Shown: positions 47,301-60,113 of the stretch, one piece after another
Position numbering within the stretch: the stretch's first letter is position 1
Layout: every line of letters starts with the position of its first letter
Assembly: GCA_964019055.1 (NCBI GenBank)
Contig: OZ025216.1
Coordinates: forward strand, 11,177,914-11,241,913
DNA length: 64,000 nucleotides
Origin: Anthopleura xanthogrammica
Lineage: Eukaryota > Cnidaria > Anthozoa > Actiniaria > Actiniidae
Direction of reading: 5' to 3'
Position numbers and translations under genes: made by a program
The notes under the pieces: generated by a model
The model's database searches: none
Seen by the model: only the letters and a program-made list of their open reading frames with translations
What the model was told of the DNA's origin: nothing

Positions 47301-49538
47301 CAAACAAGCTGTGAAGTCATAGTGAAAAAAGGGCAATTATAATTATTGTGTTCCTGCCACATATATGCATGTTCCTTAGAAATGCTTGACAATAGACCAG
47401 CTCAAATTGGAGGACAAAACAAAAGAATTTCAATCTCCTGAGAATTGGAACCTTTTGTTTTGTCCTCCAAATTGAGCTCCATTCCAACGTGCTGCAAGGG
47501 GTCTATAACAGTGTCTGCCTACATAGTTCTAGCCTAGCCTGGTCTATCTTAACCATATCATACCATTTCTTTTTTGTTTAAGTAGATTGTTCAAGAGTAT
47601 GAAAGAGCTGTCATCTTCAGACTAGGTCGATTAGTAGCAGGCGGAGCCAAGGGACCAGGTATTTTTAATTTCAAAGTCTGTTAATAATTTAAGAGGGAGA
47701 TGTATTAACCCTAGTTTCTGGCTTAATCCCATTCATAATTTAAGCTCTTAATTTTTTTGTTCCAGAAAATAACTTTAGCTTACATACCACACTGTGGAGG
47801 ATTGATGCTACGGTACTTCCCCCTCCACACACACATTTCATTCATTTTCAACCATTCAAAAGTTCTCATCTTCTCTCATCATAGGGATGTTTTTCATTCT
47901 TCCCTGCATCGACTCCTACCAGAAGGTGGACCTCAGGGTCGTGTCATTTGACGTCCCTCCACAAGAGGTACTGTAATTTAAGTGAATGGTGAAAGATCTT
48001 TTATAGTTTCCTTTTGACTTTCCTAGTGAAAAATTTTAATTCTGAATTGGGAGGTTTTTGCTGGTTTTTTTTTACTAATAAAAATACTGATTTTAGATTT
48101 TTTTTCCTTCAAGATTCTGACAAAAGACAGTGTGACAGTAGCTGTGGATGCCGTCGTGTACTTCAGAATTTACAACGCAACAATGTCAATCACTAACGTT
48201 GAGAATGCAAATCGCTCCACCCGTCTGCTTGCCCAGACGACTCTCAGGAATGTACTAGGAACAAAGAGTTTAAGTGAGATTCTCACTGAACGCGATAACA
48301 TCAGCCACACTATGCAGGTAAGCATGTTGGATATTATCAATAATTGTACACAAGAGTTAAGGAAAAAAAAACATATATATTTTATTGGTGGGTGTGTTAG
48401 CTCATCAGAATGTAACTCACATTGTTTGTATCTAACTAGAAAAACTAACAGTTCATTTAGATACTAAACATTTCAAAATTAATACTATATATTTGCTAAA
48501 AAAAAAAATGAACAAAAAAAAATGAACAAAAAAATATAGCAAAATATGTAAACTTGTTGATGTATATACTAACAGAAATGTGAATGAAAAGTATTGTATT
48601 GTACAGTCAGTGAGACAAATGAAATATATGGCTAGTAGAATATCTTTGTTTTTTTTTTTGTTTTTTTTTGTAGTCAGCACTTGATGAGGCAACTGATCCA
48701 TGGGGAGTCAAAGTTGAGAGAGTTGAAGTGTAAGTACGGAATGGTGTATCCCAAACATTTTATGTATGGTGTAATAGCTATATGACTAGGAAAACTTATC
48801 ATCATGATGATGACAAAATAAGTAATGCTGATTTTGATGACTAATCAGCATTCGAAATTCCCTTTAAATAATTGGCTAAATGTGAGTTGAAAATTACAAA
48901 TATTGAGTGAAAAAAGATAAACTCCCATTTTCTAGCTAGTTCTCTTTTAAGAAAAAAATGATAGTGCAAAGAAAAATAAAGTCTTTGCATTTGCGTTCAT
49001 TCCATTTACCTTGTAGCTGCTTAATGTGATGTTTAATGATGACAATGATGATGATAACATTTCTATAATGTTTGATGATGAAAATGATTTTAGTGATACC
49101 TGATGACAAGGAGCAGCTTGATACCTGATGATGATGAGCAGCTTGTATATTGTGCATATCATACTAACGCTGTACCTAAAAATATTTCTTATCCTACAGT
49201 AAAGACGTACGTCTGCCACAACAGCTGCAGAGAGCCATGGCAGCAGAAGCCGAGGCTACACGTGAAGCCAGAGCAAAGGTTAGACAAAAAGTATTATGTA
49301 GCTACAGCATACAAATCAGATTTAATTCTTGAATTATTTTCTGTAGGTTATTGCTGCTGATGGTGAAATGAATGCTTCCCGATCACTCAAAGAAGCTGCA
49401 GACATTATCTCAGAAAACTCACAAGCTCTTCAGCTGCGCTACCTTCAGACCTTAACAACCATCTCTGCCGAGAAGAACTCCACTATTATTTTCCCTCTAC
49501 CAATTGATTTCATAAGTCGCTTCCTTCCAGACAATTAA
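44316..49538 (+). CDS. Stomatin B (SPFH/PHB-domain membrane protein, 279 aa with exon 1b)
   Basis: Paralogue of the divergent stomatin A. Exons: 44316-44364 ([16 protein letters not shown]), 46844-46947, 47586-47658, 47885-47967, 48114-48317, 48674-48729, 49200-49278, 49347-49538 (TAA). The membrane hairpin is [23 protein letters not shown] blocks: [143 protein letters not shown]. Each shared exon from 3 to 7 has the same length as in stomatin A (73, 83, 204, 56, 79), which shows a local tandem-inverted duplication. The C-terminus [15 protein letters not shown] is intact. The large first introns carry the microsatellite and MITE clusters. A second possible first exon is at 41769. Confidence 0.94.
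45468..45843. repeat. Tandem cluster of TAGACC-family MITE interiors
   Basis: Three to four head-to-tail partial units with CATTCCCTAGAGTATCATTT, CTTTGTTTA, GACACATGAATA and ATACAACTCAAACAAAGA, about 120 bp each. Only the outermost edges resemble the family ends. It lies in the stomatin B first intron. Confidence 0.85.
46587..46761 (-). mobile_element. tRNA-derived SINE
   Basis: On the minus strand: GGGTGGCAAGTGGCATAGTG (A box), B-box-like GGTTCAATCAAG, CCAGGTTATCTGG and CTCCGTAAAAATCAA. It lies just upstream of stomatin B exon 2. Confidence 0.75.
47393..47508. mobile_element. MITE, TAGACCCCTTGCAGC family, copy 2
   Basis: TAGACCAGCTCAAATTGGAG and ATTGAGCTCCATTCC... AAGGGGTCTATA enclose TTGTCCTCCAAATTGAGC and its complement, as in 25042-25178. 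It lies in stomatin B intron 2. Confidence 0.8.
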
Positions 49539-50290
49539 GCTGCACTTTTTAGCTTTTTCTACTCAAATTCCATACTGTATCAGTGGTGGGTATATATGTT
49601 GTATGTATATATGTGGGTTTATATGCTAAGCAAATACAATATACGACATTGCATACATCGATGTTCATACTATCATGTATGCAAGAAACCATTTATGCAT
49701 GCAAATAATGCAAAGCATGGGTCAGGCATAGTGGGTTAGTATCGTAGTGTACAGGCTAACCAAGTACGTCATAGGTTTCCGAACACACAAGTGGGATTTT
49801 GGTTCTCCTCACTTAGGAAAAAGGATTATTGGAGCCAGGAGGATTCAAACCCTGGACCTTCGGCACCAAATGCTTAATACAATGTCTATCCCAACTCTAA
49901 CCCTAAACCTAACCACTCAGCTACAAAATGAATTCCCTTGGTTGGTCTCCTTTTTTATGTCATATTTGAATGATGCATCATTAGTTTATGGACAAAAATA
50001 TTTATCATATTATGATATATGCTATTGTAGAGTACGACTACTAGCCGAATGAATTTGCATATCGGAAATTTAAATTTAAATAAAATTCCCATGACAATTT
50101 TCCTGTACACGACAATATTACCCATAGTGGTGATAGCACTCACCTCACATCAATTTGACCAGTGGGTTCTATTCTTGAACTGGTTGACGTATATAAGTAG
50201 AGTTGCTTGTTGTTGCTCACATACAGTGCTTCAAGGGTTTTTCTACAGCTCCTAAACTTTATTGCGGGAGAGAACATCATTGCAAGATGA

Positions 50291-50672
50291 AAGGATTTTG
50301 AAGTTTATTTTTATGTACTTCATCAGTATTAGTTGTGGTGGTTTTCTGTATATCGTGTTTGTCTTCACTGAAGGTGATTCTAAGTTTATTTTTATGTACT
50401 GCTGTATCAGTATTAGTTGTGGTACTGTTCTGTATGTAGGGTTTGTCTTCACTGAAGGTGATTCTAAGTTTATTTTTATGTACTGTATCAGTATTAGTTG
50501 TGGTACTGTTCTGTATATAGGGTTTGTCTTCACTGAAGGTGATTTTAAGTTTATTTTTATGTACTGTATCAGTATTAGTTGTGGTACTGTTCTGTATATA
50601 GGGTTTGTCTTCACTGAAGGTGATTTTAAGTTTATTTTTATGTACTGTATCAGTATTAGTTGTACACCTATG
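50291..50672. repeat. 81-bp minisatellite, about five units
   Basis: Units with AAGTTTATTTTTATGTACTG, CAGTATTAGTTGTGGTACTG and GGTTTGTCTTCACTGAAGG. The period is 81 bp (one unit is 85). Because 81 is a multiple of three, both strands stay open for 143 codons; neither frame resembles a protein. Confidence 0.93.
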
Positions 50673-50723
50673 TCAGATGACAAAACGTTTTAATCCAACT
50701 TGGAGAATTTTATTTTAGATAAC

Positions 50724-50904
50724 TGCGATTCTCAATATTCTGTGAACTTTGTGTTAGTTTCCCATTGGAATTTGGTTTTTCACTACTGCCAGTCAATAAT
50801 ATAAAAGGTACCGACTGATTAGTTTTGATTGACGGCAGTGAAAAAACAAATTCACAACAAGCCATTGAAATGTCTGAGTTTGCATAATATTGAGAATTGC
50901 AATA
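50724..50904. mobile_element. MITE-like palindrome, family C, copy 3
   Basis: GCGATTCTCAATATT ... AATATTGAGAATTGC ends enclose the family core with CTGCCAGTCAATAATATAA, GGTACCGACTGATTAG and GGCAGTGAAAAAAC. Confidence 0.75.
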
Positions 50905-52893
50905 ATGACAGTACTCAAGAAAATAATTATTATTATTGAATTTAAAATAGTTCATCTTATTCCATGTACATACACTCAATACTTAGGTGCCGAAGCACAA
51001 AAAAATACATTGCACATTTCACTGACATAATCAAATTTAAATGGAATTGAAAAGGTTTAAAAGATCAACAAGGGTAATTAAATGATACTGTAGTGTTTAC
51101 ACATCCATGGGATGCACCCAGAGGGGGGGGGGGGGTACTTTGGGTCGTTTCATAAGGGGATGCTCCCCCCAAACAAGTAGCCTGACCTTCACAGACGTTC
51201 TTAGCTAGGGTCATCAAGTCACGCAACAGAGAAGGGTTTAGTGGCAACCCTAAGAACTTCTGCGTAGGAGGCTTAACTAATTTAGTTGACATCGAAAATT
51301 TTCAAATTAATTAAATTAATTCCAAATACTCAGATTATGAATCTTCAAAGTACTTGAAATAAAACATGTTCACCAAATTAACATATACTCTCCTAATTTA
51401 TTCATTCTTCCACATCAATGGCCGGCGCCAAATTAAAATAAAGATGCTCATTAAAAAAAAAAAAATTATCAATACAAATGGTTTTTCCAAAACTTGACAA
51501 TTATTGCATAAGAAACTAATAAATATAATGTTATAATTATAAAATTTTTAAAGTTTGATAAGTATGGAAGCTTAAGCCAGTTTTTTTCAAAAAATATTGA
51601 TTATCAAAATCCAGTTTTTTTTTAGAAATTTCTAAATTTGTATATTATAGTTATTTATGATAATTGGAACAATAGGATAATTAATTAAAAAATGCAGTAA
51701 TACAGACAAAAAAATGTGCAACTTGTTGCTCATGCAATGTTTTTGCATAATATTTGTATGTATGAGTTAAATTTTTGGGGAACGCTGCTCGTAAGCTGTG
51801 ACTCTGTCCACAACAGGTTTTTTTTGCATCCTGAAGTCAAGAACCCCTCTCTACTCCTTGCAACAATTAAGAAGAATTGTTCATTGATAAAATTTGAACA
51901 TCAATATTAAAGACTGACATTTTCAGTTACATATTCCAATAAAAAGTTACCTGATTTTACTGAGTTTGAACTTGAGCACAAATTAAAAGACCTAAAGTCC
52001 TACATACCTTTCATGATTTAAGATAAAGTTAAAAAAAAAATTAAATACATTAATTGAAAAATCTAAAATTTTAAATAGGGTATAATAAAGTCAGAGTTGT
52101 GATCACATGAGAGTAATCAAAACACATGATCTTATGAGGGTAAGTAAAAATTAAGGGCAAATCTAATACTTAAGACTAGCCGACATTGAATATTATAAAC
52201 ACTCATCCAACTGTTGGGCAATCATCAGTAACTACTTGATCAACAATAATTATTATTTCATATATAGGTTTTCAAAGTTTTTCATAATAGGAGTTTCACG
52301 ATACCCATATATTGTATGGCAGGAATTAAATGTAATGTTTTCACATTTATGACAAGATTCCATTCTGGGAATAAAGAAAATGTCTACCGTCTTGTCCTAC
52401 AACATGCATGGCTGTCATGAACTGCTCTATAGGAACTGAGAACAGCAGCAATAGCATTTTTCATGGTTACTAAAAATAGATGTCGCAAAGCCTTGTGGGA
52501 TCAAAATGCAGACAAACTTCGTAAAAAAGTCTTCGGTTACAAGGAAAAAAAGGGCAATATCTGTTGAAAAACCATAGTTTTTCCGCAAATTAGAAACAAC
52601 ACAATAACAAAACAATGTTGCAGCATATTAGCATGTGTTTTGGACTCGGCTTGTCCGCTTTTCAATCCCATAATGCATCATCTTGATGTCATCCGTGGAA
52701 AGTGCTATTGTCATTATCAGCAGTACAGCTGGTTCATGTTATCTAGAAAATATCCATACATCCATCAGGGACAGGGATTATGATTTTTGAAAACATGGGG
52801 AGGGTCTGCGAAGGGTATATTCATCTGGTACTTCTAGGGGAGTGGCAAAATAGGGCTGTATGGATATTTTCTTGAACTAAAAGAAACACCTGG
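50905..52893. other. Intergenic region between stomatin B and neverland
   Basis: AT-rich, no gene seen. It holds a decayed TAGCCT-family hairpin at 51165-51277 (AGCCTGACCTTC...CGTAGGAGGCTTA), related to 57503-57600, and one dispersed minisatellite unit at 52735-52868 (AAAATATCCATACAT ... ATGGATATTTTCTTG, inverted ends). Confidence 0.6.
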
Positions 52894-55800
52894 TTACCAT
52901 TCCAAGCTGTTATTTTCTACGGCAGGATACCTAGGGCTATTGTCAGTGTAGAACTGAGAGTACCAGCGTCTGTGTTTGTTTATGAGAATATCCTCCTTCA
53001 CCAGGAGTGGCTTTGCCTCGTACCTCTTGTGGTTCCATATCATGATATCACGCTCTATCTGTACGAAATTGAACCATAAAAATACACTTAATGGATAGTA
53101 TTGATACACCTTTTTGAATCTGTAGACTCGAAAAGGGGAAGATCTTTCATTACAGACTTGTTTTCTATCTTTCATTACAGACTTGTTTTCTAGTGTTATA
53201 ATTAAGCCTTGTTTGAGCATAAATCCATTCACAAATTAATTGCTTACTATCAATCATGTGACTTTTCTGGATTTGACTGGGGGGAGGGGGGGGGGGCAAC
53301 CAATGGTTGACTGGCCTGGGGGGCAACTAGTGATTCTTAAATCAAATCACATCAAAATAACTCCTCAAAGTATTCTATCTGACTATTTGTACAACATGAA
53401 ACCAGAAAACAAGATACACAGACAACCTCCAACATTCTCCAAGCCGGTTAAAACGGAGATACTACCGGAAGTGATGTCTATTGATAGTAAGCAATAGCAA
53501 GTAAATAGAATGCACAATTTCCACAAATACAAACACTTTGACATTCACTTGAACACACTGGGATATTCTACATCAAAGTTGTTGCTATTAATCCTGGACA
53601 CAAGTTTTGCCAAAATGATGGGGTGTGCACCCCCATGATTCTTTCTATCCTTGCTACAAATAACATTACTAACCTGAATACTCTCGGCATATAGATAAAA
53701 TTTAGCTATAATTGTAGGCATGAATCTTGATCCATATATCTTGTGCTCAACCCTCTGCATCAGAGGTTCTTCAGGTGTGACAGTGTGGATCATGATGCCG
53801 TCACCAAACAAGGAGGAAAAATGCATATGGACTATTCCTGGACCAGTCTAGGAAAAATCAAATCATATGCATTCATTCATTTATCCATCCATCCATCCAT
53901 CCATCCCTCCATCCATCCATCCATCATCCCCCCCTCCCTCCCTCCCTCCCTCCCTCCCTCCCTCCCTCCCTCCCTCCATCCATCCATTCCATTCCATTCA
54001 TTCATTCATTCATTCATTCATTCATTCATTCATTCATTCATTCATCCATTCATTCATCCATTCATTCCATTCATTCATTCCATTCATTCCATTCATTCCA
54101 TTCATTCCATTCCATTCATTCATTCATTCATTCATTCATCAATCCATTTATCCATTCATTCATTCATTCATTCATTCATTCATCCATCCATCCATTCATT
54201 CATTCATTCATTCATTCATTCATTCATTCATTCATTCATTCATTCATTCATTCATTCATTCATTCATTCATTCATTCATTCATCAATTCAGTTATCAATT
54301 CATTCATTAATCCATCCATCCAACCATTCATTCACCTGTTTTGCACAGAGGTAGAAATCAAGCAAAGGCAGTCGAAAACCAAACACGACAATTTCATGTT
54401 TCAAAGTAAGCTTTCCGACATGTTTGTTGTTTTCGTCCACCGACCAAGTACCATCCCAGGAATGACGCATAACTTCAAGCCATTTGGAATTAAATGTGTA
54501 GCGCAGATCAGTTCCTGCTAGGATAGGAGAGCCATGAAGATGATCTAAGTGGTTTATGTCTGCTCCATTTTCTGGTATTTCCTTGGGGAAAAAAAGAAAA
54601 AATATTTGCCAAATGTTGCAAAGTTTTACAAGAAACTTATACCTAAATTGCAACTCTGGCCATCTATTAAACTATTACATTTAAGTTCTGAAAATTCTAT
54701 AATTTCAAAACCACTATGTATATACATGTATATCTAAAAAATAAATAGATAATAATAATAATAATAACATAAATAATACTAATAAAATAAATGAAGTTGT
54801 TGCATTTATTTACCACAATAGATATAACCTATTTTAATACACCATATAGTGTTGTTTACAGAATATAGTCTCATTATCAATAGGTATTATGATACCATAG
54901 AATGCAAAACACAACACTATTTATCCAGTTTTTAATAGCGAAGCGCACAGTTACTATTAATAGACCCAAACTCAGACGAACAAACAGAACTGAATCTCGA
55001 TGGATTCGTAAATAGTCATTTTCTTTTGTTTTGAATACAAGAATGCTGAGAATAAATTATAAACTTAGACAAACCTGAATACCGTAGTCATCTGCGCGCT
55101 TCGCTATTGTCACTATGGCTTATATACGTCCACTTGAGTATTATTTTTGTACAACAACACAATAAAAAGATTATCTATTTACGTCATATTGTTGTTTACG
55201 ATTTTAACTGATACGTTACGTACGACTAATCCATAATACACGGTCCGATATATCATAATGATTTAAATAACAATATATCTTAAGACAGTAGTCTTGTTTC
55301 TTAAAATATCTCAATTAGAATTTTTTTACGCGACTAAAATATGCCGAAATGTTAGGTATATTTTATTTTTTTAAGCTTAATTTACTTTTTAAAAAAATTT
55401 CACAACTACACGCAAGTTAATTATTATACGAAAGTGACGTGAATGAATTCATCGTGACAAAACTACTAAAATAAAAGCCATTCTGTTGTTAACTGTGTTA
55501 AGGAGTTAAGTTTCGAAGTTAACGACCGAGAGTTAGTGTAAATTTTGAAAGAGCTTGCAATTAGGAAATCAAAAGTTGAAGAATGAACGAGTAAGTGTTA
55601 CTGTGTTAGTGTTAAATATTCATTGTCATTCGCGATCGGAGCTTAACAACAAAACATAACCGCCGAGCTGAAACGTAAACAATGTCTTTCATATCGAAAA
55701 TAAAGACCTTGAAACTCGAAAGTATAATATTTGATGTTTACCTGGATGTGAGCGTTGATTTGGTGGGTTGTTCGCCCCCGGTAGACCCACTTCCCAGATT

Positions 55801-56539
55801 TAATTTCATCCAGTTCTTCGGGTATCCAAGATGGTTCAGTCCCTTCAGCATGATACCATAACATGATCGTCTCATTCCTCTCCATACATGGCCACGATTT
55901 GATCTTTGCGATCGCGGGAATATTCTTACTATAGGGGATCTTAGTGCATTTTCCATCGTCTCCTTCGAATTGCCATCCATGGAAAGGGCACTGAATGCAA
56001 TTCCCAACAACCTGTCCTCCGATGGCCAAATTCGCTCCAAGATGAGGACAGTAGGCATCAACTACGTGTACTACACCATCCTCACCTCGAAAAACTGCTA
56101 AATGTTCCCCTAAACAGGAAACAAACTTAACTTCAGAGGTATCTACTTCCCAAGAATTTAGAATATGAAACCATCCATTTGGAAAAACAGGCGGTAGGTT
56201 CCCGGTTTTGCGTCTTCGTTTAACTTCATAAGCCACGTCTTTCATGGGTCGTTTGCCATCTGGAATATATCCAGTATCTCCAAGCGAGCGAAAAAGTTTG
56301 ATAGGGACGAAAAGGAAGTTCCAAACCTTAACCAGAATGTAAGTTGTGGCAGCAAACACTAGGAAAAGAGCCAAAGTGTTGAAGTCGGTAATCCACGTTG
56401 GTGCAGGCGAAAGCTCCGCACCGCCAGACAAAACGACAAACCAGGATCTTAGTTTTTCCGCATTGAGAAGCGTGGATGAAGTTGCAGGAAGGTCAAAGAC
56501 TAGTAGTAGCCCTAAGAGAAGCAGTTTCAGGGAAACCAT
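52894..56539 (-). CDS. nvd: Neverland/DAF-36-type Rieske cholesterol 7-desaturase (460 aa)
   Basis: Rieske oxygenase; family members convert cholesterol to 7-dehydrocholesterol, the first step to ecdysteroids or dafachronic acids. Four exons join to TAA: 55742-56539, 54336-54581, 53674-53847, 52894-53058. A hydrophobic N-terminus ([13 protein letters not shown]) and a membrane segment at about 55-80 anchor it. The Rieske [2Fe-2S] ligands are Cys164-x-His166 (YCPHLGAN) and Cys184-x2-His187 (QCPFHGW). The mononuclear iron motif DINHLDHLH supplies His277 and His282. FHILNSWEV and [10 protein letters not shown] are family blocks. The length is normal. Intron 2 is nearly all tetranucleotide repeat. 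Intron 1 (54582-55741) holds an ATA run near 54750 and nothing else notable. The sterol substrate in this animal is inferred. Confidence 0.95.
53869..54330. repeat. CATT/CATC/CCTC compound tetranucleotide array filling neverland intron 2
   Basis: CATC, then CCCT, then CATT/CATTC units (ATTCATTCATTC) run from 53869 to 54330. The intron is 53848-54335, so the array occupies about 95 percent of it and reaches within about ten bases of the 5' splice site (GTGAATGAATGG on the minus strand). The Phe-Ile-His-Ser frames on the plus strand are artefacts. Confidence 0.95.
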
Positions 56540-57502
56540 TTCGAAAAATTCAACGCTCTGAGTTCAAAAGTGCAGCTCAAACAGTGGCGTGATAATAATT
56601 TCAGGTCGCTAAGATCTAGGTGATGAGTGACAGCGCGCAACAAGTACACTAACAGACTACACCAAACACTTAATTAACGGATATCAAAACATAAGGTGAC
56701 ATTAAGGTGACATAATTATCCAGTTTTAGCTCATTGGATCGCTAGCTAACCAATCAGTACTTTAGTATCCTAAGGGCTTTAATATTGGTAGCATTCTCAG
56801 CCGGAGTATCGAAACTAGAAATACGGAAAAAAAACACGAAAATGTAGAAGACTAGAGGAAAAATGTGAAATAAATAAGCAAGCTTTTCGACGTTTGCTTG
56901 TTTTGTTTTTGCGTTTTTTTAAAGGATTGATGTTATAGTGCAAAGTTTATTTGTTCATAACAGGAGCCAATTGATTCACGAACGCACCTCCCCCCCCCGC
57001 TCTGAACACACGCCATTTATTCACGAACGCGCACTCCCCCAGCTCTGAAAGCACGCTACGGGCCTGCTAGTTTTTGCTTTTGCTTCAAATTTTTGAAACT
57101 TTTTCCGCGTGTTTGTGCAGTGAACTGTCACGACACACGACATTGTCACGGTGAAACGCAGCCGTGACTGTAATGTTTTCACTGCCATAACTAAAACACC
57201 TCTATATTTCCCATATCATTCTCAGCTGTGCAAGTTTTGAAAAGCAAAATTTGATAAGAACGTTACAGTAGTTGGGTGTCAAGATTTGAAACTCTTTAAT
57301 CGTATAAAAATTTTTGAAGACACTTTTGGTTTGATAAAAAATTAAAGCAAATTTTCTCTAAATTATATCAGTTATTAAACCCAATATAACTTTATCTTCC
57401 AACTTATGCAGTCTGTTTATATACGTTGCTTGAAGTTCGATTTGATAGAAAATATGAATTATGAAATCTGCGGGTCAACATTTCAGTTTACCATACATTA
57501 CC

Positions 57503-57600
57503 TAGCCTCCTTTGCAGCCGTTCTTAGGGTCGTCACGTCGTCACGCAACGTTTCTCGAAGTATTGCGTGACGACCCTAAGAGCGTCTGCGTAGGAGGCTA
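57503..57600. mobile_element. Short MITE with perfect TAGCCTCC ends
   Basis: TAGCCTCCTTTGCAGCCGTT and CTTAGGGTCGTCACG at the left are mirrored by CGTGACGACCCTAAG and CGTCTGCGTAGGAGGCTA at the right, a 98-bp near-perfect hairpin. A decayed relative lies at 51165-51277. Confidence 0.85.
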
Positions 57601-57929
57601 TGCAGTATCATGCACCACTGCCTATTTTTGGAAAGAGTTCCAGCGCCTTTTAGCTGTGTTTCACTTCTATAATTTTTTTTTTCTTTTTTTGTCATATTAT
57701 GTTTCGAACATGAGGAAGGGATCACACCAAATATCGTAACTATCGAAAGATCTACTTTATATTGTCATGCATAATTCTTCTTTCCGCCTATTCTGAAATT
57801 CTAATAAAACTTTCGATTCTAGATTTCATTTCTCCTATCTTCTACGTTAATACAACAACAACAGTTTATTTTACCATAAGAGATAACTTGCTCCGCAGTA
57901 CCTGACCTCACTCATCAAAAAAGCACCAA

Positions 57930-58128
57930 CCATCACGTGCTCTTCGTTCCTCCCATGTTTGTTGGCATTTCATCAACCATCTAGAACCATCATCTATGGG
58001 GATCGAAGCTTTATTCATTCGGCTCCTAAATTATGGAACTTACTTCCAAAGGAAATCAGAATGTCAGAGACATTGCATACTTTTAAATCCAGACTTAATA
58101 CTTTTCTTCTTAAGAATTATTTTTTCTG
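57930..58128 (+). pseudogene. LINE (non-LTR retrotransposon) ORF2 3'-end fragment
   Basis: The forward frame reads RTIIYGDRSFIHSAPKLWN, then LLPKEIR and TFKSRLNTFLLKNYFF followed by TGA. SFIHSAPKLWNLLP is the conserved C-terminal end of many non-LTR reverse-transcriptase proteins. Everything upstream is missing, as expected for a 5'-truncated insertion. The GC-rich palindrome and (CATA)n directly downstream (58150-58325) may be its 3' tail. Confidence 0.8.
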
Positions 58129-58149
58129 AACACTTCTCTTAGTGTTTTT

Positions 58150-58325
58150 AGCGGAGCTCCCGCGCGGGCCGAAGGCCCGCGCGAGCGGAGCACCATACTT
58201 AAGAAAAAATGGTAACCCATCGAGTTGATTTTTCATGGCTTGATTACGTCATCATCTTGTCCATACATACATACATACATACATACATACATACGTACAT
58301 ACATACATACATACGTCCGTCCGTG
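58150..58325. repeat. GC-rich palindrome followed by (CATA)n
   Basis: GCGGAGCTCCCGCGCGGGCC and GGCCCGCGCGAGCGGAGC form a strong GC hairpin at 58152-58190. A CATA tetranucleotide run with two CGTA interruptions and a final CGTCCGTCCG follows at 58261-58324. An inverted fragment GGGAGCTCCGCTTTTAGG occurs at 59649, so the pair may bracket a retroelement. Confidence 0.7.
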
Positions 58326-60113
58326 TACCACTTTGCACAGGGTTCCCGCGCGCTTTGCTTACTCACAAATGCACAGAAAAATTGCAATAATGTAGTCAAA
58401 GATGGATCAAGAAGTATTTTTTCTTATTTTTGCAATGCGAAAAATACGTTTAGTCGAAGTCATGTCTGTCTTAAAGTGAACAAAAACAATTTTTCGACTT
58501 TAGCGACTTGCTAAAGAAGATTTAGCGAGGGAAAGCGAGGGAAGATTCTTAATCTTACGATTAGATGAAGTTTCGTGACTGAAACTTCAGTGAGAGAAAA
58601 AGTGGCCTGTAGACCAGAAAAACCTGATTATACTGAAAGAATGATATTTCAGTTCCGTAGAAAACACTTCATAGAAGGTAAATTCATTAATTTTAACTAA
58701 TATTTCGTAAAAAATCGACAAGAAATGTGTAAACTAGCTGGAGAAACTCTCAGACAAGCCAAGGACGTTGGTTCGGCAAACATTGTCAGAAAAACTTGGA
58801 TAGTTTGTCGTTTTTACTGCATTCTAGATTTTTATCATCTTTTTCTTCAATACTTGTGAACCAAAAAAGCGATATTTGAAGCTTTGATCTTTTGTTTTTG
58901 ATCCCATTTCAAGAAAAAAGGCTAAGACTTAGTAAAAAGACTTGGTTCTTTGAAAAAACATATTTGACGGCCAGCGAACCTCACGCGAAGTCAAAACAAG
59001 ATTCCAGTTTCATAATCATATGAATATTTTGACATTTTTATAGATAATTTATTTTAATGTTGAATGAAATATGAAAAAGGAATACATATCACACCAAATA
59101 TTTGCTATTTATCTGGCTTTTCCAGCTATTACTATTACACAATCGCAAAAATGATGAGCTTGTTTTTTTTTTTATGGATAAGCTTATGTTTTTGTAAGAT
59201 ATTTCGCTCGATAATAAAGTTAAGAATAAATCTGGAAAAAAAACTTTTCAAAGACCAACTTACTAACAAAGAAAATTATTATCTTGCATTAATGAATATG
59301 TCTCTTTTTACATGTGAAGTTCAAGTGAATGTAAGCTTAAGCTTATCAGTAATATTTTTCGACAATTTTCAGTGTAGTTCACTTTCCACCTAAACTTACA
59401 ACTTTGATTACTAAGATTTGCTGAATAAAATCCTTTGTTCTATACATGTATTCATATGCTCTACGATCTATGATTATTTTTCTTCGAATTGAAAAGTTTT
59501 CTAATGCTTTTGAAGGCTTAAAATAATGGTTTTTCTTTTAGTTTTTCCTCCTGGATTCTGGTAAAATCAAACGAAGTGGTAACGCTATAACCAGCGTTAT
59601 GCCGCGTCACACAATTGTCACGTTTTTAGCACTAAATATACTATTTATGGGAGCTCCGCTTTTAGGCAGTGCCTAAATCTATATATTATATTTAATATTT
59701 GTTGTTTTTCCTTTTTTCAATTTTTGTAAACGCATAGAGATTTTGATATGCGTACCAAGTACCTCTTTATTATTATTATTATCATTATTATTATTATTAT
59801 TATTATTTTTTTAATTTAAAATAATAATACTGACAACTTTATTTCACAATAATTATAATAACAATAATAAAGAAGACAATAATAGCAATAATTAATTATA
59901 ATGTTAAAACGAGCGATATTAAAGGATCTAAAAAACAAAAATTATTATTATTATTACTTATTTTTTCCAACTAATGTAATTGTAATTGTAATGTAATTAT
60001 AATCTCATTCCTGCTTTTTATTATGATGGTGATAACGCGACCTATCGATATATCTAATGATCTATTACTATTTATTAGTAGCCTAACACCTATGTCATGG
60101 AGCCATCAGTTAA

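Noticed and set aside
50252..50693. 143-codon frames open on both strands
   Set aside because: They are the 81-bp minisatellite; the unit length is a multiple of three, so no stop appears. No protein family fits.
53743..54354. 203-codon plus-strand frame (Ile-His-Ser repeats)
   Set aside because: It is an intronic tetranucleotide array antisense to neverland.
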